From Phallusia mammillata (lineage: Eukaryota > Chordata > Ascidiacea > Phlebobranchia > Ascidiidae): a DNA stretch of 64,000 nucleotides. A program made the translations under genes and the position numbers. The stretch spans positions 174,292-238,291 of the forward strand of contig QLIY01000122.1 of NCBI GenBank assembly GCA_003260075.1, given 5' to 3'. Under the pieces are notes generated by a model, which saw nothing but the letters and a program-made list of their open reading frames with translations, did not search any database and was not told the DNA's origin. Shown piece after piece: positions 45,501-57,568 of this stretch (the stretch's first letter is position 1; each line of letters opens with the position of its first letter).

Positions 45501-45796
45501 TGGCTGTGTTGGCCCATTTGTGAAAAAGTAACAAAAATAGTGTATAACCACTGGTTTTAATAATAAGTTTGCACGAAGTTGCGCCAAATTATTTCGTGGA
45601 TATTTCCCTGCAGTCCTATCGATAATCTTCTCTTCATTTCAAAACACTTTTGCCGTTCCAAAATCGTTTTATCGCAGTAGTTTTTTAGGCTCTACTGCGC
45701 TGTTTAGAATGTTTTCAATTGGCCATGCACTAATATTACGTTTTATACAACCAACTTACCAATAATGAAACAGAAAAGTAGTAGCCTTGCCGTCAT
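39509..45796 (-). CDS. Mucin-like Ser/Thr-rich repeat surface protein (3 exons, frame broken by an assembly join)
   Basis: Exon 1 45796-45760 encodes a signal peptide start (MTARLLLFCFIIG). Exon 2 41834-41772 encodes a short Thr/Gln/Ser stretch. Exon 3 41594-39509 carries the body. Splices are GT-AG with phase-1 joins. The body is built of Thr/Pro repeats, mainly a 24-residue unit (STTTPVDPTAIATTDNATAS + MSID) alternating with a 15-residue unit (STTTPVDPTDLPINE), followed by irregular Ser/Thr-rich sequence. N-X-S/T sequons are dense. The C-terminus SSLYFTIISLLLVNISI is a hydrophobic tail suited to a GPI anchor or membrane span. Near 39858 a run of C separates two copies of about 70 bp and puts the two parts of exon 3 in different frames; a 15-bp indel also differs between copies. 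Function unknown; a heavily O-glycosylated coat protein is likely. Confidence 0.8.
39778..39930. repeat. Duplicated block with poly-C inside the mucin-like exon
   Basis: CAGTTGTTGCTGTTGTTATG through ATCTGTAGCCATG occurs at 39783-39856 and 39871-39928, separated by nine C. The left copy has a 15-bp insertion. This join causes the apparent frame change. Confidence 0.8.
40345..41535 (-). repeat. Coding minisatellite of the mucin-like gene
   Basis: About 72-bp (24 aa) units and about 45-bp (15 aa) units. Near 40960-41270 three consecutive higher-order units of 117 bp (39 aa) are almost identical, indicating recent unequal exchange. Copy number is likely to vary between individuals. Confidence 0.85.
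42259..42463. mobile_element. Short MITE with AGAGTTG ends (mucin intron 1)
   Basis: Left end TAGAGTTGTGAGTCCGGCC and right end GGGTCCGTCTGCAACTCTG are inverted. Flanks ACACAAAC and GCAGAAAC agree at 6 of 8 bases, as an old hAT-type target duplication would. The interior is unusually GC-rich with GGGTTCGGG-type repeats. Confidence 0.6.
42526..43554. mobile_element. hAT-type element of about 1 kb (mucin intron 1)
   Basis: Begins CAGTGGTTCTCAACC, ends GGTTGAGAACCACTG, with target duplication GTCTATGT (42518-42525) and GTCTATGC (43555-43562). C runs at 42750 and 43496 lie inside it. A TTG microsatellite is at about 43388-43411. No transposase frame was seen. Confidence 0.87.
43325..43945. repeat. 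Duplicated block ending at a single N
   Basis: GATTTTTCTCGTTGATATAC through the TTG microsatellite to TATATCTTTTATGAAATTT occurs at about 43323-43463 and again from 43790, just after an N at 43789. Immediately before the N, CCCGCGCTCTACTGCCATTG repeats 42791-42810. So the N joins two pieces of the same element copied from a nearby place; a scaffold misjoin is likely. Confidence 0.75.
43950..44890. other. Part of mucin intron 1, no feature seen
   Basis: AT-rich intron sequence. Short frames only; no terminal repeats recognised. Confidence 0.35.
44895..45136. repeat. Duplicated block around a poly-C run (mucin intron 1)
   Basis: CTTGTGACGAACGTTGAACA through GGCGTCCAGTTTTTGAAAAA occurs twice around eleven C at about 45010-45021. 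The copies differ at two or three bases. Confidence 0.8.
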
Positions 45797-45819
45797 GGTT
45801 CCCAGTAATTCAGCTTCAC

Positions 45820-46110
45820 AGAACAAAATGTTTAAACAATTAATACTGTTGAAAAAGCATAAGTTGAGTATGCAAGGCAACACGCACTTATAATCAAGTT
45901 TAAAGAGCTGCCCCCCCCCCACAGAACAAAATGTTTAAACAATTAATACTGTTGAAAAAGCATAAGTTAAGTATGCAAGGCAACACACACTTATAATAGC
46001 TTTACTGGGACCCCCCCCCCTCCTATACAGGTCGTCTTCATCAGGGTAAATAACACTGAATGCGACAATAGCTTATATACGCACTTATAATAGCTTTACT
46101 GAGGACTAAA
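45820..46110. repeat. Duplicated mucin promoter-proximal block with two poly-C runs
   Basis: ACAGAACAAAATGTTTAAAC and the next ~75 bp occur at 45820 and 45920, separated by ten C. A second C run at 46010 is followed by TATACAGGTCGTCTTCATCA, an inverted relative of the IFT52-intron repeat. Then CACTTATAATAGCTTTACTG, which stood just before the C run, appears again near 46081. Upstream of the mucin start the real sequence is therefore uncertain. Confidence 0.7.
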
Positions 46111-46474
46111 TTGTTTTTGGAAATAACTTTAAAAAACGTAGTCATAACTAACTCAAACTTTTGGTAAACGTCTTTCCACACAAATATTGTTCTGTTTCGA
46201 ATACTTTCTCATAATTTTTGACCAAACCCAGGCTTGCATCTGTTTTCTGTTGCGGTATTTTAATCATCTTTCAATAAGGCCCCCGCGCTGACTAATTTTC
46301 TAAACGATTTCGTGAACATCTACGGCTCGACATGGAGTTTTAAAAATTTGTTTTGATGAAACTTTAAAATACTGAGCCCATGACCGACGTAAAATAGACC
46401 AAGTAAAGTCACCGAAAGCGGCAATGTCTATTTGTGGCAACGAAACTCGTACGTTACTCTACACTATCTGCGGC

Positions 46475-46785
46475 CGATCGTACGTCATTAGGGCTTGGCT
46501 GTAGATTTCCCCTTACTTCTCTGGACTTGATTGACTGCAATTTAAATAAAAAGCAGAGCATTATAAATGTCGGCTAGTTTCTCGAATGTGTTGTAGTATA
46601 TGTTTTAACATGTTAAGTCTCGCGTTTTTTTGTGCCACTTGGTTTTATTTCGATCGTACGTCATTAGGGCTTGGCTGCATAGATTTTCCCCTTACTTATC
46701 TTGGTTTGATTGACCGCAATATAAATAAAAAACAGAGAATTAAACGTCGGCTAGTTTCTTGAATCTGTTATCGTAGATGTTTTAA
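46475..46785. repeat. Direct duplication of about 125 bp without poly-C
   Basis: GATCGTACGTCATTAGGGCT through GTCGGCTAGTTTCT occurs at about 46475-46595 and 46652-46770. Divergence is greater than at the poly-C blocks, so this is more likely a genuine older duplication. Confidence 0.7.
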
Positions 46786-46799
46786 CTGTTTTTCGTTAT

Positions 46800-49700
46800 C
46801 CTAGATATCGGTTATCTAGATGTTTTAAGTGTTTGTTTTAAATGTTTAGTATTTAAAAAAAATGAAAAACTGCAATGCTTAAACAAACTACTTTTTATCA
46901 ATCAGTTTTAAGTTTTCACAAGCAGTCTGTTCTTTTAAAACCTTGAATTTGACCTTGTCAAAACCTACCGTAACTGTGACGCAATCTAATAGGAAATTAC
47001 CCACAAATCACTTTGAAACCATGGCAACGCCACGCAGTTTGTTGGTAATTGGGAATTTCCTTGATAACTTCATTTAGAACAATCGCTAATAGTGGCAATT
47101 TACATGCTTGTGTACTTGTACAATACGCGGCTTGGCGCCAGTCTGTAAAGTTACGGAAAAATAGCGCCTGATTCCATATTTCCTGTGTTTGGAAAATGGA
47201 AAGGTTAAGCGTTCAAAGCCCATATTACCAAGCGTACATCTACGGAGTTTCGTAATATTCGATCGTTTGAAAATGAAGCTTCGTTACGATGAACAGGACT
47301 TAAACTGTTAAACAAATTTGAAAGTTTTAAAATAGTCTCGTTTAACTTTTGTTTGCGCTAATCCTAAGACCGTAAGCAATGCTTGTAAAAGTGTAGTACA
47401 TACGGGGCTGTCGTACTCCTGTATGTTATGTATTGCTAATATTATTTTAATATTTCCATTTCTGGTTTAAAAAAAGAATAAGTTTGTCTTGATGGGTCTT
47501 AATTTCGGTAAACGAGAATGGGAAACGTGAAACGGTTTTCGATAAATCGAATATTCATTTCTCAGGAATGTCATCTTGTTTCCTTCAGGGAAACAAAAGT
47601 AAAGATTTTAATTTGAACATTGCATTATAACGTTATTCTGGCAATTGCGCACAAAAAATATAACATTTCAATGCCTTTCTCTTAAAAATCGAAACCATGT
47701 CGTTGGTATTATGTTGACGTAAGCAAAAATAAACGTTACAAAATCTTAAGCTTTGTTACTATGGCAGTTGCTGAATTTAACTAACTCGAAATCTGTATTT
47801 ATTCCAGCTAGACGTGTTCATGGAAGGGTTGTGCAGTGAACATTAACGGCGTAAACCACAAGTGACTTTTTTGGCGCAGCCTTCCAATCAAATTTTATCG
47901 AAAGGTAATGCTAATGAAACACCGTTCAACAGTTTATTGAGGAAACTTCTATCACTGATGATGGTATGTCCATAATGGCATTTTAAGTCTATTTTTGCCA
48001 TTATTTTCGTCGCAATGCTACTAATTGTAAACTTGTATTTTGTTCAAAATTCTACCCATCTGCTTCAATAATCACGACAAATCAGTCTAAACACGCAGTT
48101 CGGACTAATCTCGCCAACCTAACGGCTAAACTGATTAAAACACAATCAGTCCCTAAATGTTGTAAAACCTCACACAGTCGTCGACACATCTTCAAACGAA
48201 ATCAAACCCTGATTAAATCCGCATTATTTGACCTGTAGAGCATTACGTATAGCGCGGGGGTCCCTTGAGAAGCTAACTCCTTGGTTTGGGTTCGCCACTA
48301 GAGCTGATAATGGAAGCTCGAACGCCCACATAGCCGACTGGTGTCATTTGGGATAGCACCACTGATAATAATTGGAAATATCCCTTCACGACTCAGCGGC
48401 CTTTTTCTGTGCCTTATCAAGCCGGGAGCAACATTCACGCAGACTGGAGCCGTCGTGTGGTTTCGCGGCATAAGAACAGCGCGAACCGTCATGGAAATGC
48501 GCGATTGATTCAAAACCGAGCATAGCAATTGGTTTTGATGCGTCCATAGTGATTTTGTAACAAACAAATATATATTACCTAAAGGCCTGGTAAACATACT
48601 CTACAATAAGTACCTAATGTGCCTATTATCTCCAGACAAGCGGAAACGCAAAAACAACAGCACTTCATAAACTATTGTTAGGCCTCAACCCGATTTTTTT
48701 CTATTCCTGAATGTTAAGTTACTGTAATAAACCATTTTGGCATGAAAATTAAGTGTTTCAATACAAAATTACCACACAAAAATATGAATTTGGGGCCCAA
48801 AAGCTCCTTTCTTTACTTGGTCACAGCCCGGTTCGATTTACAATTTCGAAACAATTTTGACCGCTTTTACATTAAGATATACTTTCTACTACAAGACGGA
48901 ATATAGAAAATTCCGTGTTACCCTTTGTTTTATTTTAATTTTTTTCAAAGTATCTTATGCTGACGTAATTGTTGTCAGACCATTTCAAACCCCGCGTTTT
49001 CTAACGATCGAACATTACGAAACTTAATTTTAGGTTACTTCCATACGTTTTCAGGAAATTTGTACTGCAAACACTGTAAGGAGAAGGACTATTAAAAACA
49101 CACATAATCTGTCAAGTGACAATGCTAAGATTCTACTCAATTTGCCGAGCGCCCTGGACCCGCCCTGTGTACATTGGAACAGAAGATACCATACGTAGGT
49201 AGTCAGTGGCCAATAATGGGCTGTTTAAACAATCAATTGTCTTGAACTTTTGTTATTTCTCGTTTGTCCAACCTCTATACCAAACCGATAGTTTCGCTTC
49301 TTTTCGAACCAATTTCCATCGCAGATGCAAAACAACAAACAAATCCAATATTTCAAGGTTTGGCGTCTAAAATTTATGCAGAATTGTAAGTTATGCTTTT
49401 CGGGCCGGTTACGGGCTTTTGTCCGAATAAAACGGGTTTATTTCGGGCCTGATTTCACATAAAATCACATTTGTGCCGAAATTTCACCGAGGTAAATCCA
49501 ACTTTCAGGCTTTATTTCAACCGTGTTTCGGGTTTACGCCCGCTTACAATTCTGGTCTCAGGGACAGCCACGTCAGTATACAACCGCTTTATTTGGCCGT
49601 CTGTGATTCACTTGTTGTAAAGGAGAAATATGGTTTATTTATTCGTTGGGACCTTTAGCGTCGTCGCCTTCAACATATAAAGGTGCATAGCCCTATTAGC

Positions 49701-51180
49701 ATTCAGTGTATTTGGGGCTTTTTATTTGACGTGTTTATTTTTGTATCACCCAAGCGAAACCAACTTCCACAACCGCCAAATAGACTCGTTGCCGCGCCTG
49801 GTTTCGTCAGCGTTATTCTTTCGTATTATTCAAACTGGCCCATAAGAGTGAGGGTCATAAATAACAATACTGGAAAGGGCAAATAGGGGAAACATTTTCC
49901 TTTGCCACCTATTTTCATTGGTTATTTATACGGCAACATTTTGAAACCGAAATGCTTTTGTATCTGACAGGCAGTTTTGTGAAGTTAAAAGGCGAATAAT
50001 GGAATAGCTGTATCTGAACATCAATAAATTATTTAGCATGCAACATAAAGCAAGACAATACAGCAATAAAATAAAAAATACCTTATTAAAAATCACTTTT
50101 TTGATTGGCACAATGGCTAAGAAGGGACAACACTATGATAATTGCTGGTAATGTTCAATAACGGTTAAAATTTTACTATTGTACACCATCAAAAAACCTG
50201 AAGGTAGGCACAAGGAGGAATGTGATAACACGTGATAGAATGACTTGTAAAAAAAAACTTTTCCTTTTGTTGCATAGTTAACGTGCACTATTTCAGAATG
50301 ATGGTGGTGTGTTGCCCTAGCCTCGTATTCTCGACATTTTTAAACCGTCCATGCGCTATTTTTAAACTCTCACGTTGCCTTTTTTGACATCGGCTGCTTT
50401 GTAAATATCTTCTATCAACTACTATCGACTTAAGTTTTAAATTTATGCGTCAATATTGGAATTTTCAAAAAGCGTTTTTGGCATTCTTTCAAATAGAATA
50501 AATAAAAAGCACGGATTTTATTCAGTTTATGGTTTTGACTCCCTTGCCTAAATCTTACATCTATTATTTCTGTTGTTAGTAATTTTAATTCGTCTAATAA
50601 AGTATTCACCTATGGCGGTGTAAAATACCATCGGAAGTTTTAGGGGAAATGCATTTTTGATGCAAAGCTTGTGTCAAGATAGCACGTAGTTTTTTGTCCA
50701 ATGCGTGTTTACCAACTGCGCTTATAATACGGTGTTGCTGCAGCGCGTTAAGCCATCATCCGCCAATTCCACTGTTTTGTGCCCCCATAGCCTTGGTGAT
50801 TTACCGTTACCGTTGCGCAGCTCATTTCGGCTTGGTGATTGTTTTAGTGCTACTGTGTCGCGGTGTTCTTTCACCAAGCTAAAATCACTCAACTCAATGA
50901 AATATATGACACAACTGTAAGAAAGAACTCAAGTTTATTATTGTATGCGATAAAACGCCAACCACTTTGAATTGCATATGTGTTCTGATATTTTGGTTAA
51001 ACAACCTGAATATATGTAATGTCCATGCAGACAGCCTTGGCGTGTGTTCAAATGGTAGTATCAGCAGAAAGGCTTAAACAACAGACGGAAAAGGCCAGCA
51101 AATTAGAAAATTGGGAAAAGATACGTTTAACAAAGTTGCCCACATACTTTCGAAGGCGTAATATGTCTCATATTAAAACA
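46800..51180. other. Long spacer between the mucin-like gene and RCC1
   Basis: No exon with recognisable protein similarity. A GC-richer patch at about 48240-48560 contains a 99-codon minus-strand frame without known similarity. A MITE-like inverted repeat is at 49379-49554. A 75-codon plus-strand frame at 51019-51243 is Lys/Arg-rich, but part of it is repeated at the next poly-C join. Nothing else can be supported. Confidence 0.35.
49379..49554. mobile_element. Short MITE with CAGAATTGTAAG ends
   Basis: CAGAATTGTAAG at the left and CTTACAATTCTG at the right are exact complements. The interior has repeated CGGGC(C/T) motifs similar to the element at 42259-42463. A target duplication was not found. 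Confidence 0.6.
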
Positions 51181-51186
51181 AATAGC

Positions 51187-51475
51187 GTAAAAGAAGAGCC
51201 TTTAAAACAGCGCAATAGAAAATTGGCGCTGTTGCGCAAATAAATGTCGCAATAAGCTGCAATTAATCGTAATCAGCGATGGAAAAGTGGTCAGTTTTAA
51301 ATCACAACAAAGACGGAATTGAGCCCCCCCCCCATAGCGTAAAAGAAGAGCCTTTAAAACAGCGCAATAGAAAATTGGCGCCGTTGCGCAAATAAATGTC
51401 GCAATAAGCTGCAATTAATCGTAAACAGCAAAAGTGGTCAGTTTTAAATCACAACAAAGACGGAATTGAAATATA
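51187..51475. repeat. Duplicated block around a poly-C run
   Basis: AGCGTAAAAGAAGAGCCTTT through CACAACAAAGACGGAATTGA occurs twice around about nine C at 51324-51332. Copies differ by a few substitutions and one short indel. Confidence 0.8.
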
Positions 51476-51479
51476 TATG

Positions 51480-51725
51480 CCATTCAACGTTTCAATACTA
51501 CAGTATAGATAGAATACGGATTGGTCAAAGAACGCACACAAGACGACAATTTTGTAAAACTGCAATGATTCAATAAGCCATCCTTTCCCCCCCCCCCGCC
51601 ATTCAACGTTTCAATACTACAGTATAGATAGAATACGGATTGGTCGAAGTACGCACACAAGACGATAATTTTTCTAAAACTGCAATGATTCAAAAAGCCA
51701 TCCTTTTTCAATACACACTGTATTG
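51480..51725. repeat. Duplicated block around a poly-C run
   Basis: GCCATTCAACGTTTCAATAC through AGCCATCCTTT occurs twice around about ten C at 51588-51597. Copies are nearly identical. Confidence 0.8.
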
Positions 51726-51799
51726 GCACGTGGTAGGCTATTTTAAATTACATTATGGCAGTAAGTGGTGAAGCATATTGTCTTGATATATGAGATAAT

Positions 51800-52140
51800 A
51801 GCAATGCAAATTTAAATCATTACAATTCGAATTTCGCCTAAAGAATAGAATTTGCTACTTCTATCATTTTACCCTTACTTAAATCATTGACTTGCCCAAT
51901 ATGTACACCACGAAGAGCCCAAAACCGCGGACCTTTTCCGACTATTCCTTATCGTGGTAGGATAGGGGGGCCCCCCCCCCAAATTTAAATCATTACAATT
52001 CGAATTTCGCCTAAAGAATAGAATTTGCCAATTCTATCATTTTACCCTTACTTAAATCATTGACTTGCCCAATATTTACACCACGAAGAGCCCAAAACCG
52101 CGGACCTTTTCCGACTATTCCTATAGGATAGGGGGACACT
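51800..52140. repeat. Duplicated block around a poly-C run, beside the RCC1 3' end
   Basis: AAATTTAAATCATTACAATT through CCGCGGACCTTTTCCGACTA occurs twice around a run of C at 51970-51980. The RCC1 stop at 52170 lies just outside, so the protein is unaffected but its 3' UTR is. Confidence 0.8.
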
Positions 52141-52169
52141 TTGCATCGCTTGTAACATCTCGCTTTTGG

Positions 52170-55100
52170 TCATTTTTCTTCTGTGCGGTCGGTAGCGATG
52201 ATAACAGTATGCTGTCCCCCGCAGCCCACTTGCGCCACCTGGCGAGTTTCTAGATTGCGTCCAGTCAGTTTGACCGGCTCCCATACGTCATCTTCGTCGC
52301 CAGTGGTCAGTTGGAGGTTGGTGCCGATTCCCCACCCGTAGCCAGCTCCTATAAAACAGGAGATTTTAAGCATAACTGTCCAGTACGTGGCTGTTCATTA
52401 ATATCAAACTGTTTTGCTAGACATATAATTGATTTTATTATAATCTAGCCTTGGTCTTGGAAAGACAATTATGGAGAATATGTCCAGTTCAGAAAATGTG
52501 TTCAAAAATACAAAACTATAATTGAAAACACCTTTAAGCAACATACAAGATATTTGGTTTCATTATCTAGTCTAAAACTAATATTTTGGCCTTGTAAAGA
52601 TAATTACGGAGAATATGTCCAGTTCAAAAAAGCACATAAAATACTATGCTATAATTGAAAACAGGAAATATACAGCTTATTAACAGCGATATTCAATGAA
52701 TGTGTAACATACGTCTGTTACTGCAAAGTTGAAAACCACTGCTTTAGTTCAAGAAAATTGTTTACCTGCTTTGTCAATGGCAAATGAGACACATCCATTA
52801 GCAGCAACTGAGACAATATCTGTGAGACTTGGGATATGTGTAGGTGTGTCGGCCTGTTCAATATCTTCACCAAGTCCTAACCGACCATAGTCTCCCCTTC
52901 CAAGCGCATAAACCTTGCCTGTGAGAAAAATTGACTTAATTAACATGTTTACAATTGAAATAACATGCTAAAGCACACACCATGCATTAACGTCACAATT
53001 TAGTAGAACAAGATAGTTGCCTATCTAATAAAATTTGCAGCGTTTACATCACTTACTAAGAGAAACACATGTGGTCATACTGCTATTGTTTTAAGCAATC
53101 AATCAACATTTAAGAAACATTTAAATGGGTATTCAATACCTAATAAATATAACTATTTATGGTGCTACGAAATCAATAGTTTATTTGCTACTGGGGCGTT
53201 ATTTTATACTAATTCGGCATTTTGGTTGAGATTTTGGTTCACCAAATCATGGCATCACAAAATATCACCAAGTCAGAAATAGTTGCAAAATGTTGAGGAG
53301 TTATAAAAAATGTTTGAGGAGTTATAAAAAAAGTTGGATGGATTACAAACGCACGCCAAGCCTAACAAGGTAAGTACAAGCGAAGGTAAGTTACAAGCTA
53401 CACGCCAAGCCTAACAAAATGATTTGCAACTTGCGACCAAACATGTAGAGTTTTTAATGCACTAACTCTTGTTCACAATACATTGTAACTTACCTTCTTG
53501 GTTTAGGCACAATGTATGATGTTGTCCGGCTGCCAGTTGCTTCCAACTTTTGCCCGATAGAGCTGGCACAAGTTCTGGCAGATACCTGTTCTCGCTATCA
53601 GGAAAACCTATAGACAAACAGTATAAGTCAACTGCAACCACAAACAGCACTCATGTCAACAAATAAAAAAAAATTTGTCCCCCACATAACTGCAGAAAAA
53701 TACCACATATTTGCCATGTCCTTACCGAGCTGATTATAGTTGTTCAATCCGAATCCAAACACACTTCCATCTTTTGCTATCACCCACGTTGAGTAAGCAC
53801 CACAAAAAGCTTGAACAATCAGTGATCGTGATTTGTTCACACGAGGAATACTGACCTTGCAAGGACGAAGAAATGAATCTAAACAACATAGTGTTTTATT
53901 ATTAAATGGCATAATATGTTTTCTTTGTTAACCCATTAAAAAATGTCCTTCTATAGACTGTACTGACTTAAAAATATAACTAATAATGCTGGTCCACTTG
54001 ACTTGTTAACTTTTATATGTACTGTACTTTATGATGTTTACCTTTCACTTCTGCTTCTGTTTCCTTGCTCTTATGAGGTTCTGTAAATGTTGTATAATAT
54101 GCAAAAATTCTTTCTGTCAAATATTCTAAACATTGAAACTAATTTTCTGCACTTTGAACTAGCTGATGTATATACTGGTGGTATTTTGGCAAAGATAGCC
54201 TAACTGACATGTAAACACTGACTAATATTTTCTTCTACAGCTCATGTAATTGCACACTCCTTACACAATCTCAACCCACAAGGAAACCCTTACTACACTA
54301 AACAAAGTGTATGGCCACACTATGCACATTTACTCAAGGAGTTGGAAATATACCGTCTGTATGTTCATACATATTCGACATTGTCAAAAGCTAATGATTT
54401 GAAATGTTTTGATGTTAAATTTTTAACAAGGCTTACTTGAACTTCTTCTTCCACCTCTGTCGGTGAAATATCGAGCAATCCTTCCCAGTTGACCTTGTTC
54501 AGCACAGCCAAATGTAAATACCTGCAACGCAAGAAATGCATAACTCACCAATACACACATAACAGTAGCATGTTTTTACTTGAACAAAATACCAACCGTG
54601 CCAACTGCTGAAACCATCACAATGTGGTCGTTCCCAGAAGCTATACTGACTACTGCGTCCTTCATTGAGTCAAGTCGTGTAGGACATTTGCAATCCTCGC
54701 CTTGTTTTATCAAGCCGAGTTTTCCATGACTATCCTAAAAAAATCACATGTTTTGTTTAGAAAGTCAAGCCAAAAGCTGGACATTATGGTTCATGACGAT
54801 AATATTTACCCTAAAACTTCCCCATACAAAGACACTGCCATCATTACTTAATGCAGCTGTGTGACTGTCCCCTGCAGTAATGTGAACAACCTTGATTTTT
54901 GTGAGAGGCCCATCTATAAAATTAAATAATTCCATGAAAACTTAACCACTGAATGACAACAAAAAGATCAGGACAGTTGATCACTTACCAACTATTCCAG
55001 GTTCATATTCTGAATTTTCGTCATTTGTAATTCTTCCCAAAGCAAACTCGTCATTACAGCCAAAACTATACACCTGTGGAATCAAACCACACATGTCATG

Positions 55101-55825
55101 ACTTGTTTAACTGTACTATTGTGCATTCTACAACAGAAAGACAAAACTCACTTCGTTTTCTTTCGTTAGGCATATTGTATGCATTCCTCCTGCTGCTATT
55201 TTTGTCATGGGGTTGTCAGAAAGTTCTGAAACGATGGCAGGTTTTTTTCTTGACAAAATTTCATCACCCAGGCCGAGCTGCCCGACATCTCCTTGCCCCA
55301 GCGTAAGCAAAACACCACTCGGTTGCGCTTCCAAATCATAAATTACTGTAAGGAAAGGAGAATATTCGAACCAGATGGATTTTTTATAACAAGTGGATAA
55401 AAAATGTAGACAAAACCTTTATACTGTGATACAATTTCAAAACTCTAGTTAAAAGTATACATATACGAATACTACATGAGTCTGTTTTAACCACCCTTAC
55501 CACTCAATCTGCGTTTTTTAGAATCTTGATCCGTTGAAGTTGATGACAGTGGTCGTTTTAAAGCCTTTTTCTCTGTAAAAGCCAAATGTTATAATTATAA
55601 TTAAACATTGGCATTTTCAGCTTTAAGACACTGTTTAGTACAACAAATTCAAACAGAAATTAAGCCAATTGCACAAATTTAATGACAACACTATATGTAT
55701 ACTTTAACATTTCACAATTTTTCAATGTATTAAATTTTACCAGAACCGTTTATGGTTGCCTTTGCTGTTGTTTCATTTTTCTTTGATTGATTGCGACCTC
55801 TTGACACTTTTTGATTTGCAACCAT
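52170..55825 (-). CDS. RCC1: RCC1, chromatin-bound Ran guanine-nucleotide exchange factor (12 exons)
   Basis: Seven-bladed propeller that loads Ran with GTP on chromatin. Exons: 55825-55741, 55572-55501, 55345-55152, 55073-54989, 54913-54810, 54734-54597, 54521-54437, 54080-54042, 53878-53726, 53607-53494, 52918-52766, 52348-52170; 1401 nt, 466 aa, phases consistent (human about 421). A basic N-tail with KKRR, suited to nuclear import and DNA contact, precedes the repeats. Family stretches: [162 protein letters not shown]. Exon 8 is a 39-nt micro-exon, Lys/Glu-rich ([13 protein letters not shown]), in the loop after the RGGR region. RCC1 itself, rather than a generic RCC1-repeat protein, is favoured by the overall order and by [11 protein letters not shown]. 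Confidence 0.96.
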
Positions 55826-57480
55826 GATTCAACTTTGGCTTGTCAGACTTTATAATCCAATACCCAAAACAATATCCAGCTTCTAGTCCAAGGCAAGAGA
55901 TTTATCCTTTCAACCACTCTCAGATTAAGAAGTACTATCAATAGATTGTCAACACTGTTTTTATATCCTAGAAACCTAAAATATCAACACCATTGTTGGG
56001 CCAGTATGGATAGTATGGCAGCTGCACACCCGAGACTTTTTTTTTCAAGTTTGATTGCACACTTGACCACCCCTCGAAAGAAGCCTTCGGTCAAAATTTT
56101 CTGTTGTTTTCTTGCGTTATTGACAAAACATTAGGCCTGGATGCTAAATAACTTCTGTTATTTTGAGATTTTGCCCCCCCCCCCTGCACACCCGAGATCT
56201 CGGCGAAATGTGCCATAAAATCCAATGTGGTTGTTGGGCAAGTTTACAGTAACAAATACACTTGTCAAAAGTATTTTCTTAAGCTTTTTGGCACATTAAA
56301 ACACATTACAGTTTTTATGCTTCATAAAAAAAACTGTTACCTAATACTCTAATCCCTAACTGCACACATCAAGCATTACCGAAGCGCGATAACATGACTG
56401 GCTGTTATCTTGCAAAAATGTTAATGCTTGCAGCAATGCACTCTACAGAATCTTGTTTCATTTAACAATGCATTTATTTTCTAGTCTGTTTTCTTCACAA
56501 CAAAGACCGGTTTAAACCATTTGTCAGCTGACACATATTTTTTGAAAACAATACACCTAAAACCGCTAAACAACTTAACTTATCCTGTTAATACCGGTTC
56601 CAGTACACGAAACGAAAACATCACCGCTGTATTTTCTCGCGATATAACCAATTTAAATCATGCATCGCAAAATATCATGACCGCGTTCTTTTATAACATT
56701 TAATTCGCCGGTTGCTTTAAACCACGTGGACGTTTGTGGTCAACTTTAGTCGTGCAGTTACATTCAGCTGTATAACTATGTTTTCGATGACCCTTATGTT
56801 TTTTATATCAGTTTTAAAGTGACTAGCCTAAGAAAATGGAAATCTCTTCTTCTCTTTTTGACTTAGGTGCGATTGCACTTCTTCGCATACAGATAAATGT
56901 TTGCACCTTTATCGCCAGTGGGGATAAAGTTTTTGCACTCTCATTTTTTTCCACACCCCTATGTCAACAGATAAGCTTCGATAAACACACGCTGAGTTTT
57001 GCAACCTGTCTGCTGTCATACACAGGTTATTCTCGTTAATTCGCACCTTGTTTGAGAATATTTCGCTCGGTAACAGAAATCAAAGCAACGTAACAGGCTT
57101 AAAATTATGACAAAAGTCTAGCCTTTAAATGTTCGGTCGGCCCGGTAACTTTCAGTTAAAGATGCCAAACCATTGTAAACTAATTACCCTTATACAATTT
57201 AGATACAAATAGGAAAAATACATGAAAATTCAGTGCTGTTAAAATCTTGGTTTAAGTAAAAATTATTCAAGCATTTCTTTATTTAAACTGTGGTGTTTCG
57301 GATTAAGCAACAATATTTTGTTTTACATTTTCATTGTTTTCCGAAAAATAGACAAAACGTGAACAAACAAATCAAATAAAAAATGTAAAATTTTATGTAT
57401 GACCTATTAGCACGAATTTATTCTAAATTTAAACTTGTTGCCAATTTATTTTTATTAATATATTTGCGAATTTGAATTCG
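55826..57480. other. 5' flank of RCC1 and adjoining spacer
   Basis: No convincing exon. GCACACCCGAGA occurs before and after a C run at about 56171, so another haplotype join is possible there. The rest is AT-rich. Confidence 0.4.
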
Positions 57481-57481
57481 A

Positions 57482-57568
57482 ATGCAACCATCGATGGTGC
57501 GCGCCAAAACTACAACGTGTTCTCACTGCGGAGTTTTATTTCGTGTTGGATGCCCGATGTTTAACATG
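57482..57568 (+). CDS. Possible small exon with C-x2-C motif
   Basis: ATG at 57482 opens 29 codons ending at a consensus GTAAGT donor. The peptide includes TTTCSHCGVLFRVGCP, reminiscent of a zinc-binding knuckle. About 145 bp on, a second short frame (SYKRYRAAASCINCAQINLG) has another C-x2-C, but a phase-0 join from the first exon meets a stop codon, so I cannot connect them. No homology is recognised. It may be a first exon, a pseudogene or chance. Confidence 0.3.

Noticed and set aside
48298-48597. 99-codon minus-strand frame in a GC-richer patch
   Set aside because: No start context, splice signals or similarity that I recognise; left as unexplained spacer.
51019-51243. 75-codon Lys/Arg-rich plus-strand frame
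   Set aside because: Its end lies in a poly-C duplicate and it shows no domain; probably chance.
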